In this document: positions 12,536-19,485 of the stretch, one piece after another | How the letters are laid out: the number at the start of each line of letters is the position of its first letter | How positions within the stretch are numbered: position 1 is the first letter of the stretch | Virus record (IMG/VR): IMGVR_UViG_3300045115_000019 | Span: 1 to 38,591 of that record | DNA length: 38,591 nucleotides | Direction: 5' to 3' (one strand) | Source of the DNA: a virus | Notes under the pieces: model-generated | Told to the model about the DNA's origin: nothing | Seen by the model: only the letters and a program-made list of their open reading frames with translations | Databases searched by the model: none | Position numbers and translations under genes: made by a program

Positions 12536-12565
12536 CAAAAAAAAGCCCTCTCAGAGAGGGCTATA
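12536..12565 (-). terminator. Opposing intrinsic terminator
   Basis: On the minus strand AGCCCTCTC/GAGAGGGCT (12544-12564) is followed by a run of eight T (the A run at 12537-12545 on +). Together with the + terminator immediately to its left it makes a bidirectional block, as often seen at module borders. Confidence 0.7.
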
Positions 12566-13008
12566 GGAGTCTCAGTTTCGTTGCTCTTTTTATTGATGTT
12601 CCCCGGAGTTGGCAATCTCCGCATCAGAGTCATGTATAGCCTGGCAGCCACGCAGATAACAACAAGCGTAAGCGTGGGGAATTGAGAATTTCCTTAGATA
12701 GATACAAAGAGTGGGTGACGAGAGATCATTAAGTAGTAAGACGGGATGACCGCAGCCGTAAGGCGATGCGGCAACCATGATGCTGCTCTAAGTTGCGTTA
12801 TGGCGAGCAGGTATAGCAGACCGTTGTGAGGGTAAATAAGGGGACATGCTCCGGTAAAGCAGCGCGAACGCCAGATGCGCACCGGTTATAAGCGGCGATG
12901 AAGCGACAGCAACTCAATGGCATGAGCAAGCCCACTGCGATAGTGTGGTCATCATTAGCTGTATCTGCGTAAAAATGCTAAATTGACCCCACGAAATGTC
13001 GCTGGGGA
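12566..13008. other. Intergenic interval before lone moron; no gene seen
   Basis: About 0.44 kb with stops in all frames. Short inverted repeats occur (for example GCCGTAAGGC near 12753) but no terminator, tRNA or repeat family is evident. The last 60 bases should contain the promoter and ribosome site (CTGGGGA at about 12999) of the next gene. This could be the remains of a deleted gene. Confidence 0.5.
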
Positions 13009-13881
13009 ATGGCTATGAAAAGAGGTGTTGTTTTCACGGTACGCGAGCTTCTGAAAGTTAATGGTGGAAAAGGATTCACTACGGGTAGAGGTATTTCTAC
13101 GGAAGAACTCAATTATCTGATGTTGTACTGGGATAAACTTGTTTCTCCAACTAATAATTTTATCCACATTAGTTTAGCAAATGAAGAGGAACTGGAAAAT
13201 TGTGGAGTTCTTCACCGACCGAAGTTTACCCAGCATGGGTTTATGGATGGTGGGAGGATGACCGAATTTCATGCCTTTACCCATGTAGAAGCTTTAAACA
13301 TGATGAGAAAAAATGAGCGCGAAGTTGATTGGCGTATGCATTTTTTTAATAACGAAGTTTCAATTCATCAAGAAGCCGCACAACAAAAAGAAGTTATAAG
13401 GTTTGAGTTGGCTGAACTATTACCAGTTCCGCCCAAAGATACTCCTCTGCAAGAAATTTTGGAATTCAAGGAAAGGCGTAGTGATGAACTTCAAGCTTTA
13501 CATGGATATCTTGATGAGCTTTATTCAGAAGTATTAAATTCGGGTGATTTCAATTTGCAAAGAGCAAAAGCGCTTTCCGGTTTGAGAGCATCATTAGATG
13601 ATCTAAATAAGCTAAATAGCCAAGGTTGGAGAAGCCCATTAAGATTCAATCTTTCTACAGCTTTTGAATTTGATTTGAACCAGATAATGAGTGGAGGTGT
13701 AACCGCTTATGCAGCCTTAAACTCATCACGACCATTTGAAGTGTTAGGTGTCGGCGCGGTTGTTACATTACTAGGCGGTTTTATCAAAGTTAAGCCTCAA
13801 CTTCAAAATGTTCTCAAAAATGGCGATCCTAAATTGGCATATCTCACTAACGCTACTAGAGAAGGCATACTTGAGAAGTAA
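13009..13881 (+). CDS. Lone AT-rich moron, possibly DUF6236-like
   Basis: A 290-residue protein with codon use far more AT-rich than the adjacent phage genes, flanked by a terminator block on the left and its own terminator on the right: the signature of an independently expressed moron. The N-terminus (MKRGVVFTVRELL, then ELNYLMLYWDKLVSPTNN) resembles what I recall of DUF6236, in which a short strand is followed by an LYWDK motif. The middle is helical and charged (about 130-210), and residues about 232-265 contain two weakly hydrophobic stretches (GGVTAYAALNSS, VLGVGAVVTLLGGFI) that could be a hydrophobic hairpin. ATG 13009 or 13015 may be the start. Function is unknown; host-fitness or exclusion cargo is inference. 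Confidence 0.75.
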   Translation: MAMKRGVVFTVRELLKVNGGKGFTTGRGISTEELNYLMLYWDKLVSPTNNFIHISLANEEELENCGVLHRPKFTQHGFMDGGRMTEFHAFTHVEALNMMRKNEREVDWRMHFFNNEVSIHQEAAQQKEVIRFELAELLPVPPKDTPLQEILEFKERRSDELQALHGYLDELYSEVLNSGDFNLQRAKALSGLRASLDDLNKLNSQGWRSPLRFNLSTAFEFDLNQIMSGGVTAYAALNSSRPFEVLGVGAVVTLLGGFIKVKPQLQNVLKNGDPKLAYLTNATREGILEK

Positions 13882-13930
13882 AAAGGTAGGTGAAAATTAA
13901 CATTTAGGATTAGCCTTGCTTATTAGTAAA

Positions 13931-13961
13931 AAGCCATAATTGAATTGTTATGGCTTTTTTT
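13931..13961 (+). terminator. Intrinsic terminator after the lone moron
   Basis: A 9-bp stem AAGCCATAA (13931-13939)/TTATGGCTT (13948-13956) is followed by a T run to 13961. The A run before the stem means it could act on both strands. Confidence 0.85.
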
Positions 13962-14002
13962 ATTGCGCATCGCACGCGCACATCAAAGAAAGTCTTTCAG
14001 CT

Positions 14003-14056
14003 GTGAGCCTGGGCAAACCGATAACTTTCGGCGGCTTTGCCGTGCGACAGGCTCAC
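14003..14056 (+). promoter_or_regulatory. Structured leader hairpin upstream of glycosyltransferase
   Basis: GTGAGCCTG (14003-14011) pairs perfectly with CAGGCTCAC (14048-14056); inside, GGCAAA pairs with TTTGCC and CCG with CGG, giving a long interrupted hairpin 18 bases before the start codon. There is no T run, so it is more likely a stability or translation-control element, or an RNA processing site, than a terminator. Confidence 0.6.
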
Positions 14057-14074
14057 GTCTAAAAGGAAAATCTA

Positions 14075-15532
14075 ATGCAGGTCACTATTGATGGTGTCCC
14101 GTTTGTGCCTGCCTGCGCTTCAGCGTCACGGATTGGCATTGCCATAACTACCTATAACCGGTCAGACGTTTTAAAGCGCGCCATTGAGCAGCACACCAAA
14201 CATCGTCCCATCGGTGCGCTGGTGGTGGTTATCGACGACGGCTCTAAACCTGTCGCAGTAGTACCTGACTGCGTGCAGCTGCTTCGCCATGAAACATCAC
14301 TCGGCATTGTTGCTTCGAAGAACGCCAGTTTAACCGCGCTGATGGACTCCGGGTGTGAGCATCTTTTCCTTTGGGACGATGACGCCTGGCCCATCGCTGA
14401 TAACTGGCACCTTCCATACATCGAATCACCCGAACCGCATCTGGCTTACCAGTTTCTCGATCTGGCAGGGACGAATAAGCTGAAGGATATGGCGGTCCTG
14501 TACCGTGATGATAAGCACATCGCTTACACCGGGCAGCGCGGCGTGATGCTGTATTACCACCGTAGCGCTATCGAGAAGGTTGGCGGTTTCGATCGGGTAT
14601 ACGGTCGCGGCATGTACGAGCATCCCGATCTGGCGCTGCGCATTCACAACGCCGGATTATCGACCTGGGCGTTCGCTGATGTGGTCGGCTCTGAAAAGCT
14701 GATTCACTCCATGGATGAGCATGAAGAGGGGACGCGCTCTATTCCCCGGCCTGACCGTGAAGCACTGGTGAAACGAAACGTCGGAATATTCAACGGCCGG
14801 CGGGATAGTGGTTATACCGGATTCGCTTCATACAGTACCAATCCGAATCTGGTGATTACGACGCTGCTTACGAGTCAGCCAGATCCACAGCGCGGTGGAA
14901 AAATGAAACCCGACCCGCGGGCTCTTCAGGTTTGGGCGGACTCAATATCCGGCGCGTTGCCGATTGTCCTGGCTGACGAATTAAAAGAGTCGCCAACTGG
15001 TGCTGGTCTGGTTGAAGTCCCGCTGGTGGACATGAGCCCTTACTTTGCTCGCTGGCTTCACATCTATCAGTTTCTACGTTCGCATCCTGAGTACCACCTT
15101 GTCTGGTGTACGGACGGTACTGACGTCGAAATGTTGCGAGAGCCCTGGGCAGAAATGGAGCCGGGTAAAATTTACGTTGGCTCAGAGCATAAGACGTATG
15201 CCGACGAATGGATGAAGGCTAATCACCACGGCAAAGTGTATAGCGATTTCATCGAGCAGCATCGTGATGAACCACTGCTGAATGCTGGGCTGCTTGGTGG
15301 CAGCCGTGAAGACGTAATGGAGTTTGCTCACCGGATCATCCGACAGCATTACCTTATTGAAAGCCACCGTTTCTGGAAGATGGAGTCAGCACCGGCAACG
15401 CTGGTGGACATGGGTGCTTTCGGTATGGCTGCAAAGTCTTTCGGAGATCGCATCGTTACCGGTCCTCGCATCCATACAGTTTTTAAAACTGATGGCTTCG
15501 GCAAAGAAAACGCCTGGTGGCGCCATAAATAA
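14075..15532 (+). CDS. Two-domain glycosyltransferase (GT2-like N-terminus)
   Basis: A 485-residue protein. Residues about 18-250 are a GT-A fold family 2 glycosyltransferase: IGIAITTYNRSDVLKRAI, the nucleotide-site VVVIDDGS, LGIVASKNASL, the metal-binding DDD in LFLWDDDAWPI, and GGFDRVYGRGMYEHPDLALR as the acceptor segment. Residues about 255-485 form a second domain (VITTLLTSQPDPQ, LVWCTDGTDVEML, EPLLNAGLLGG) that resembles another glycosyltransferase-like fold with D-x-D (TDGTD). Such genes lie between lysis and packaging in several HK97-like prophages. A sugar could be added to phage DNA, virion protein or host surface; substrate is unknown. The start has AAAGG before ATG 14075. Confidence 0.82.
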   Translation: MQVTIDGVPFVPACASASRIGIAITTYNRSDVLKRAIEQHTKHRPIGALVVVIDDGSKPVAVVPDCVQLLRHETSLGIVASKNASLTALMDSGCEHLFLWDDDAWPIADNWHLPYIESPEPHLAYQFLDLAGTNKLKDMAVLYRDDKHIAYTGQRGVMLYYHRSAIEKVGGFDRVYGRGMYEHPDLALRIHNAGLSTWAFADVVGSEKLIHSMDEHEEGTRSIPRPDREALVKRNVGIFNGRRDSGYTGFASYSTNPNLVITTLLTSQPDPQRGGKMKPDPRALQVWADSISGALPIVLADELKESPTGAGLVEVPLVDMSPYFARWLHIYQFLRSHPEYHLVWCTDGTDVEMLREPWAEMEPGKIYVGSEHKTYADEWMKANHHGKVYSDFIEQHRDEPLLNAGLLGGSREDVMEFAHRIIRQHYLIESHRFWKMESAPATLVDMGAFGMAAKSFGDRIVTGPRIHTVFKTDGFGKENAWWRHK

Positions 15533-15543
15533 CAGGAGTTCTT

Positions 15544-15855
15544 ATGATTTCGTATGAGGTTGAGTTTCCGACTCAAAAATCTTTTAGCTTAAAAATTAAT
15601 GGTTACTCTTCAGCAGAAGGGCTGGATTGTAAAACAGTTGAGGCGATTGGCGGAGACGTCAAAGTTCAGATCGAAAAGAAAACGTTACTAACCGTACCTT
15701 ACCATGAGGATATCTCGGCAGACTTCACCCTTGAAGGTTACAAACAGCGCGCAAAACATCATGCCGAGGCTGTGGTTTCGAAGCTTGTAGAAGCGGTCCA
15801 AAAACAGACCGCTTATCAAATTCTTTTAGGTGTTAATTGCGGCAAATCTGTTTAA
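15544..15855 (+). CDS. Hypothetical protein in packaging-side accessory interval
   Basis: A 103-residue protein with a good ribosome site (CAGGAG) eight bases before ATG 15544. It has beta-strand-like patterning (MISYEVEFPTQKSFSLKINGY, VKVQIEKKTLLTVPYHEDI) followed by a helix (GYKQRAKHHAEAVVSKLVEAVQKQ). No domain is recognised. Its 3' end contains an 8-bp inverted repeat AAGCGGTC/GACCGCTT (15791-15814) and overlaps the convergent gene on the minus strand by 23 bases. It probably belongs with the glycosyltransferase transcript, which it follows by 11 bases. Confidence 0.7.
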   Translation: MISYEVEFPTQKSFSLKINGYSSAEGLDCKTVEAIGGDVKVQIEKKTLLTVPYHEDISADFTLEGYKQRAKHHAEAVVSKLVEAVQKQTAYQILLGVNCGKSV

Positions 15856-16054
15856 AGTTAGCAACCCATTCTTTCATTGGCTCGCTATCAACATCAGATA
15901 GCTCAGTTATCAACTGCTTACGAGAAGCAGGGTCAAGCTTAAGAGCAATAGCCAGCACTATAGTTTTGAGATCATTAAGCTCTCCTGCTGTGGATTCTGG
16001 GCTTGTAGTTTGAGACGTAAAGTTAAAATTTTGTTCTGTTACTTCCATATCCAT
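15833..16054 (-). CDS. Small hypothetical protein transcribed against the late operon
   Basis: A 73-residue acidic protein on the minus strand with AAGGA just before its ATG (16054; a second ATG at 16048 is possible). After a polar N-terminus (about 1-25) it is helical: GELNDLKTIVLAIALKLDPA, then RKQLITELSDVD and EWVANFKQI. Its direction, opposite to all late genes, suggests expression from the prophage or an early leftward promoter in 16055-16176. No domain is recognised; a small regulator or antitoxin-like protein is possible but unsupported. Confidence 0.6.
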   Translation of the reverse strand: MDMEVTEQNFNFTSQTTSPESTAGELNDLKTIVLAIALKLDPASRKQLITELSDVDSEPMKEWVANFKQICRN

Positions 16055-16176
16055 TCCTTATCCAGAGGTAATCAGCCATCCCTCCTCGTCGAGTGCACCA
16101 GTGTCCCACCACTGATGGGCTGAGAACACACTTTAACCAGTGTTAACGCTTAACAACATCCTGATATACAAACAGT

Positions 16177-16200
16177 AGCCGCCATCGTGCGGCTTTTTTA
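16177..16200 (+). terminator. Intrinsic terminator upstream of second glycosyltransferase-like gene
   Basis: AGCCGC (16177-16182) pairs with GCGGCT (16189-16194), followed by a T run to 16199, just before the ribosome site at about 16201. Confidence 0.75.
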
Positions 16201-16214
16201 TTGGAGATTCGCTG

Positions 16215-16805
16215 GTGGCTGAAGAGATTAAGTTTGTGGTGGTCGGCCATCACTCTCGCACAGGACATGCACAACGTCTTGCTGCGCTGCTGGATGCTCA
16301 TCTGTTGATTGATGACGGTAACCACGGCGCGAACTGGAATCATCGCCGCGCGCTGGAATGGGCTGCATGCCAACCATGTAGGGTGGTGGTACTGGAAGAT
16401 GACGCTCTGCCTGTTGCGGGATTTACCGAGCTGGTGATTGAGTGGCTTAACCGATCTCCTGATTCACTGGTGAGCTTCTATCTGGGTACCGGACGCCCTC
16501 CGCAGTACCAGATGCAGATCGCCGAACGGTTTGTTGCAGCAGACAAGATTCACGCCTCGCACATAACGCTACCGCGGCTGATACATGGCGTGTGCTACAG
16601 CTTACCTCCTGAGAGTATTAACCGCGTGCTGTATCGGTGGGATAGCAGTAAGCCAGCCGACTATGCAGTGGGTGATGCTTATGGCGGCTCTGTAATTTAT
16701 CCGTGTTACTCGCTGGTGGACCATGCAGATGGTGAACCGGTTGAACGTCACCCTGACTCAGCGCCACGAACAGAACGCCGTCGGGCGTGGAGGTTGCATG
16801 TCTAA
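16215..16805 (+). CDS. Glycosyltransferase-like protein (GT25-like motif)
   Basis: A 196-residue protein starting at GTG 16215 with TTGGAG at 16200-16205. It opens with a strand (IKFVVVGHHSRTGHAQRLAA, an alpha/beta start), followed by RRALEWAA, then VVVLEDDALPVAGF; the LEDDA motif is that of GT25-type lipooligosaccharide glycosyltransferases, where the acidic pair binds metal and sugar nucleotide. It continues with LVSFYLGTGRPPQ and HGVCYSLPPE. It is a common gene just before the HNH nuclease in HK97-like prophages. The acceptor is unknown. The last eight bases overlap the HNH start. Confidence 0.75.
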   Translation: MAEEIKFVVVGHHSRTGHAQRLAALLDAHLLIDDGNHGANWNHRRALEWAACQPCRVVVLEDDALPVAGFTELVIEWLNRSPDSLVSFYLGTGRPPQYQMQIAERFVAADKIHASHITLPRLIHGVCYSLPPESINRVLYRWDSSKPADYAVGDAYGGSVIYPCYSLVDHADGEPVERHPDSAPRTERRRAWRLHV

Positions 16806-17166
16806 GCTAACAACGTTAAAGCCACGCCTGAAAGCCATTGATACGCGACGCATCAAGCCGATCTACGGTGAGCAGCGCCGCATAAGTGGAAGTGCAAGGG
16901 TGAGTTTGAAGCGCCGTATCTATGCGCGTGATAATGGTCGCTGCTGTATGTGTAATCGGGTTGTTGATTTGACTGACAGTGAACTCGACCACCGTATCGC
17001 GCTTCAGTTCGGAGGCGATAACTCGGAGCGCAATCTGTGGACGCTCTGCACTGAATGTCACGCAGGTAAATCTGCACGTGAAGTTGCCACCGATCAGCCT
17101 GATGAGCAGGCCCTGAAGCATGAGGTGCCTGAAGGCGATCAGGAATCAGGATTTGTAGGGCTTTGA
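16798..17166 (+). CDS. HNH endonuclease of the packaging module (HK97 gp74-like)
   Basis: A 122-residue nuclease with the complete HNH signature: C-C-x-x-C in RCCMCNRVV, LDHRIALQFGGDNSERNL with catalytic His of DHRI, and LCTECHAGKS as the second zinc pair plus final His. In HK97 the equivalent protein lies immediately upstream of cos and the terminase small subunit, and stimulates terminase cleavage of DNA. ATG 16798 has GTGGAGG at 16787-16793; an upstream in-frame ATG at 16723 would lie inside the previous gene and adds unrelated sequence. An N-terminal basic stretch (KPRLKAIDTRRIKP) may bind DNA. Confidence 0.9.
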   Translation: MSKLTTLKPRLKAIDTRRIKPIYGEQRRISGSARVSLKRRIYARDNGRCCMCNRVVDLTDSELDHRIALQFGGDNSERNLWTLCTECHAGKSAREVATDQPDEQALKHEVPEGDQESGFVGL

Positions 17167-17274
17167 GTCCAGCCAACCCCGGGGGGGGGGTATCATCCAG
17201 AGTAAACATCGATCACCCTGGACACCTCGCCCCCTCTCATTCGCAGAAAAAATCCCCCTCTGGAGGGTGTAAAC
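17167..17274. other. Candidate cos region with nine-G tract
   Basis: The 108 bases between HNH nuclease and terminase small subunit are the position of cos in HK97-like phages. They contain CCCC followed by nine G (17177-17189), which would be consistent with a G/C-rich cohesive end, and several TCATCC/CATCGATC-like words that could be terminase contacts. The terminase ribosome site GGAGGG is at 17262-17267. The exact nick position cannot be read from sequence alone. Confidence 0.4.
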
Positions 17275-17769
17275 ATGTTAACAGCGCAGAAGCGGAAATA
17301 TGCTCTCGCGCTGATGTCCGGGATGTCTCAGAAGGATGCGGCAATAAAGGCGGGATATTCTGAAAAATCCGCGCGTTCCAAGGGGGCGCAGCTTGCTAAA
17401 GACCCGGAGGTCATCGCGTTTATTGAGCGGAAAAAACGAGAAAAAGTTGAGGTGGATGACGAACCTGCGTATCGCAGGAATGTTTATACCCCAGCAGTAA
17501 ACACTCCTGAAGAAAAACGACCTCCTGCGGCATCGTCCGCCGGTGAGTACGAAGACCCTCTCGACTTCCTGAAATCGGTTATGAACAACGTTGGTTACGA
17601 AATCGAAACCAGGAAAGATGCTGCAAAGGCCATGCTGCCTTATATGCATCAGAAGAAAGGTGAGGGCGGTAAGAAGGATGCAAAAGCTGAGGCTGCCAAA
17701 AAAGCGGCCAATAAGTTCGCAATTCAGCAGCCGCCGAAACTGGTGGTTAACAATCGCGGGAATACATGA
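17275..17769 (+). CDS. terS: Terminase small subunit
   Basis: A 164-residue DNA-recognition subunit. The N-terminal 55 residues match Terminase_2: LTAQKRKYALALMSGMSQ, KDAAIKAGYSEKSARSKGAQL forming the helix-turn-helix, then DPEVIAFIERKK. A disordered, Pro-rich middle (about 70-95) follows, then helices (YEDPLDFLKSVMNNVGYE, TRKDAAKAMLPYMHQKKGE) and a Lys/Ala-rich C-terminus. It would bind cos and load the large subunit. The stop overlaps the terminase large start as ATGA. Length is typical for HK97-like phages. Confidence 0.92.
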   Translation: MLTAQKRKYALALMSGMSQKDAAIKAGYSEKSARSKGAQLAKDPEVIAFIERKKREKVEVDDEPAYRRNVYTPAVNTPEEKRPPAASSAGEYEDPLDFLKSVMNNVGYEIETRKDAAKAMLPYMHQKKGEGGKKDAKAEAAKKAANKFAIQQPPKLVVNNRGNT

Positions 17770-19427
17770 TGCCGGAGTGGACAACTGCCTGCCCTGACTG
17801 GGCGGAGCGCCTGAAGAAAGGCCAGTCTATTATTCCTGCCCCGATTTACCCGGAGCAGGCTGAAATAGCCCTGAACGTTTTCAGGCAACTGAAAATCGTT
17901 GATGCTCCAGGATCGCCAACTTTCGGTGAGTCCTGCGCACAGTGGGTTTTCGATCTCGTTGCCGCGCTGTTCGGCTCCTATGATGCCGAAACCGGCCGCA
18001 GACACATTACAGAAGTGTTTGTACTGATCCCCAAAAAAAACTCCAAGTCTACGCTGGCCGCCGGGATAATGATGACGGCCTTGCTGCTCAACTGGCGTCA
18101 GGCTGCCGGGTACACCATCATCGCCCCGACTGTAGAGGTGGCGACAAACGCCTTTAACCCGGCGCGCGATATGGTAAAGCGGGATGATGATCTGGATGAC
18201 CTCTGTCAGGTGCAGACACACATCAGGACCATCACCCACAGGGGAACGGACACGACGCTGAAAGTGGTGGCCGCCGACCCCAACACCGTATCGGGGATTA
18301 AATCTGTCGGCACGCTCATTGACGAGTTGTGGCTTTTTGGCAAGCAACATAACTCCGAAGATATGCTGCGCGAGGCAGTCGGTGGCATGGCATCACGACC
18401 GGAAGGCTTTGTGATGTACACAACCACGCAGTCCAACGAACCGCCTGCTGGTGTGTTTAAGAAAAAGTTACAGTACGCCCGTGACGTTCGCGACGGAAAA
18501 ATTCACGACCCGCATTTTCTTCCGGTGATTTTTGAGCATCCACCGGAAATGGTTGCCAGCGGAGAGCATCTTCTTCTGGATAACCTCGCGATGGTTAACC
18601 CCAACCTGGGTTACTCCGTTGACGAGCAGTTTCTTTACCGCGAATACAACAAAGCGAAAGAGGCCGGGGAAGAAGACTTCCGTGGCTTTATGTCCAAGCA
18701 CGCCAACGTTGAAATCGGTCTCGCCCTGCGCGCTGACCGATGGGCAGGGGCGGATTTCTGGGAGCAACAGGCAAGGCGCGTCACTTTTGAAGATATTCTG
18801 CGCCGCTCTGAGGTGGTCACAGTTGGTATAGATGGCGGTGGTCTCGATGACCTTCTTGGCCTGGCCGTTATCGGGCGCGATCGCCAGACTCGCGAATGGT
18901 TATGCTGGTGTCATGCATGGGCGCATTCCATCGCCCTGGAAAGGCGAAAGAGCGAAATTTCAAAATTAAAGGATTTTGAGAGGGCCGGTGAACTGACGAT
19001 CGTTAAGCGGGTAGGCGAGGATGTTGAGCAGGTTGCAGGGTATGTCAGCCGGATTTATGAAGCCGAACTGCTCGACAAAATCGGGATTGACCCCTCTGAG
19101 GTCGGGCAAATTCTCGATGCGCTCAGTGAGGCCGGCATTCCTGATGAGGCTGTAACCGGGGTCAGCCAGGGCTGGAAACTCGGCGGCGCCATTAAGACTA
19201 CCGAGCGAAAGCTGGCTGAAGGTGTTCTGCTTCATGGTGGTCAGCTTCTGATGGCATGGTGCGTAGGCAACGCCCGTGTGGAGCCGAAAGGCAACGCCAT
19301 ACTCATCACCAAACAGGCCAGCGGGAAGGGGAAAATTGACCCTCTTATGGCCACATTCAACGCTGTTACGTTAATGGCTCTTAACCCCGAACTGGTCAAA
19401 AAAGACTACCAGGTATTTTTCGTTTAA
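17766..19427 (+). CDS. terL: Terminase large subunit
   Basis: A 553-residue packaging motor. ATPase domain: Walker A-like PKKNSKST (residues 89-96), the HxxxxxxTA-like segment YTIIAPTVEVATNAF, Walker B LIDELW with D186/E187, and the coupling motif TTTQSNEPP (219-227). Nuclease domain: the first acidic residue D356 in VGIDGGGLDDLLGLAV, and a distal acidic motif in KGKIDPLMA. It cuts the concatemer at cos and pumps DNA into proheads through the portal. The start codon could be either of two adjacent ATGs (17766, 17769). This is the HK97-type (Terminase_1) enzyme, not the lambda gpA type. Confidence 0.95.
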   Translation: MMPEWTTACPDWAERLKKGQSIIPAPIYPEQAEIALNVFRQLKIVDAPGSPTFGESCAQWVFDLVAALFGSYDAETGRRHITEVFVLIPKKNSKSTLAAGIMMTALLLNWRQAAGYTIIAPTVEVATNAFNPARDMVKRDDDLDDLCQVQTHIRTITHRGTDTTLKVVAADPNTVSGIKSVGTLIDELWLFGKQHNSEDMLREAVGGMASRPEGFVMYTTTQSNEPPAGVFKKKLQYARDVRDGKIHDPHFLPVIFEHPPEMVASGEHLLLDNLAMVNPNLGYSVDEQFLYREYNKAKEAGEEDFRGFMSKHANVEIGLALRADRWAGADFWEQQARRVTFEDILRRSEVVTVGIDGGGLDDLLGLAVIGRDRQTREWLCWCHAWAHSIALERRKSEISKLKDFERAGELTIVKRVGEDVEQVAGYVSRIYEAELLDKIGIDPSEVGQILDALSEAGIPDEAVTGVSQGWKLGGAIKTTERKLAEGVLLHGGQLLMAWCVGNARVEPKGNAILITKQASGKGKIDPLMATFNAVTLMALNPELVKKDYQVFFV

Positions 19428-19446
19428 CACACACGTCAGTTAATGG

Positions 19447-19466
19447 CCCGCGCATGCGGGTTTTTT
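19447..19466 (+). terminator. Short intrinsic terminator after terminase
   Basis: CCCGC (19447-19451)/GCGGG (19456-19460) around GCAT, followed by six T. Confidence 0.7.
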
Positions 19467-19485
19467 CATTTCTGGAGGCCAGCAA

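Noticed and set aside
12473-12685. 70-codon frame crossing the terminator pair
   Set aside because: It reads through two terminator hairpins and lacks a start signal.
17163-17363. 66-residue open frame across the cos region
   Set aside because: It runs into the terminase small subunit in another frame and has composition of non-coding DNA.
17724-18350. 208-residue open frame antisense to terminase large subunit
   Set aside because: It is a shadow of a certain gene, with no ribosome site or protein-like composition.
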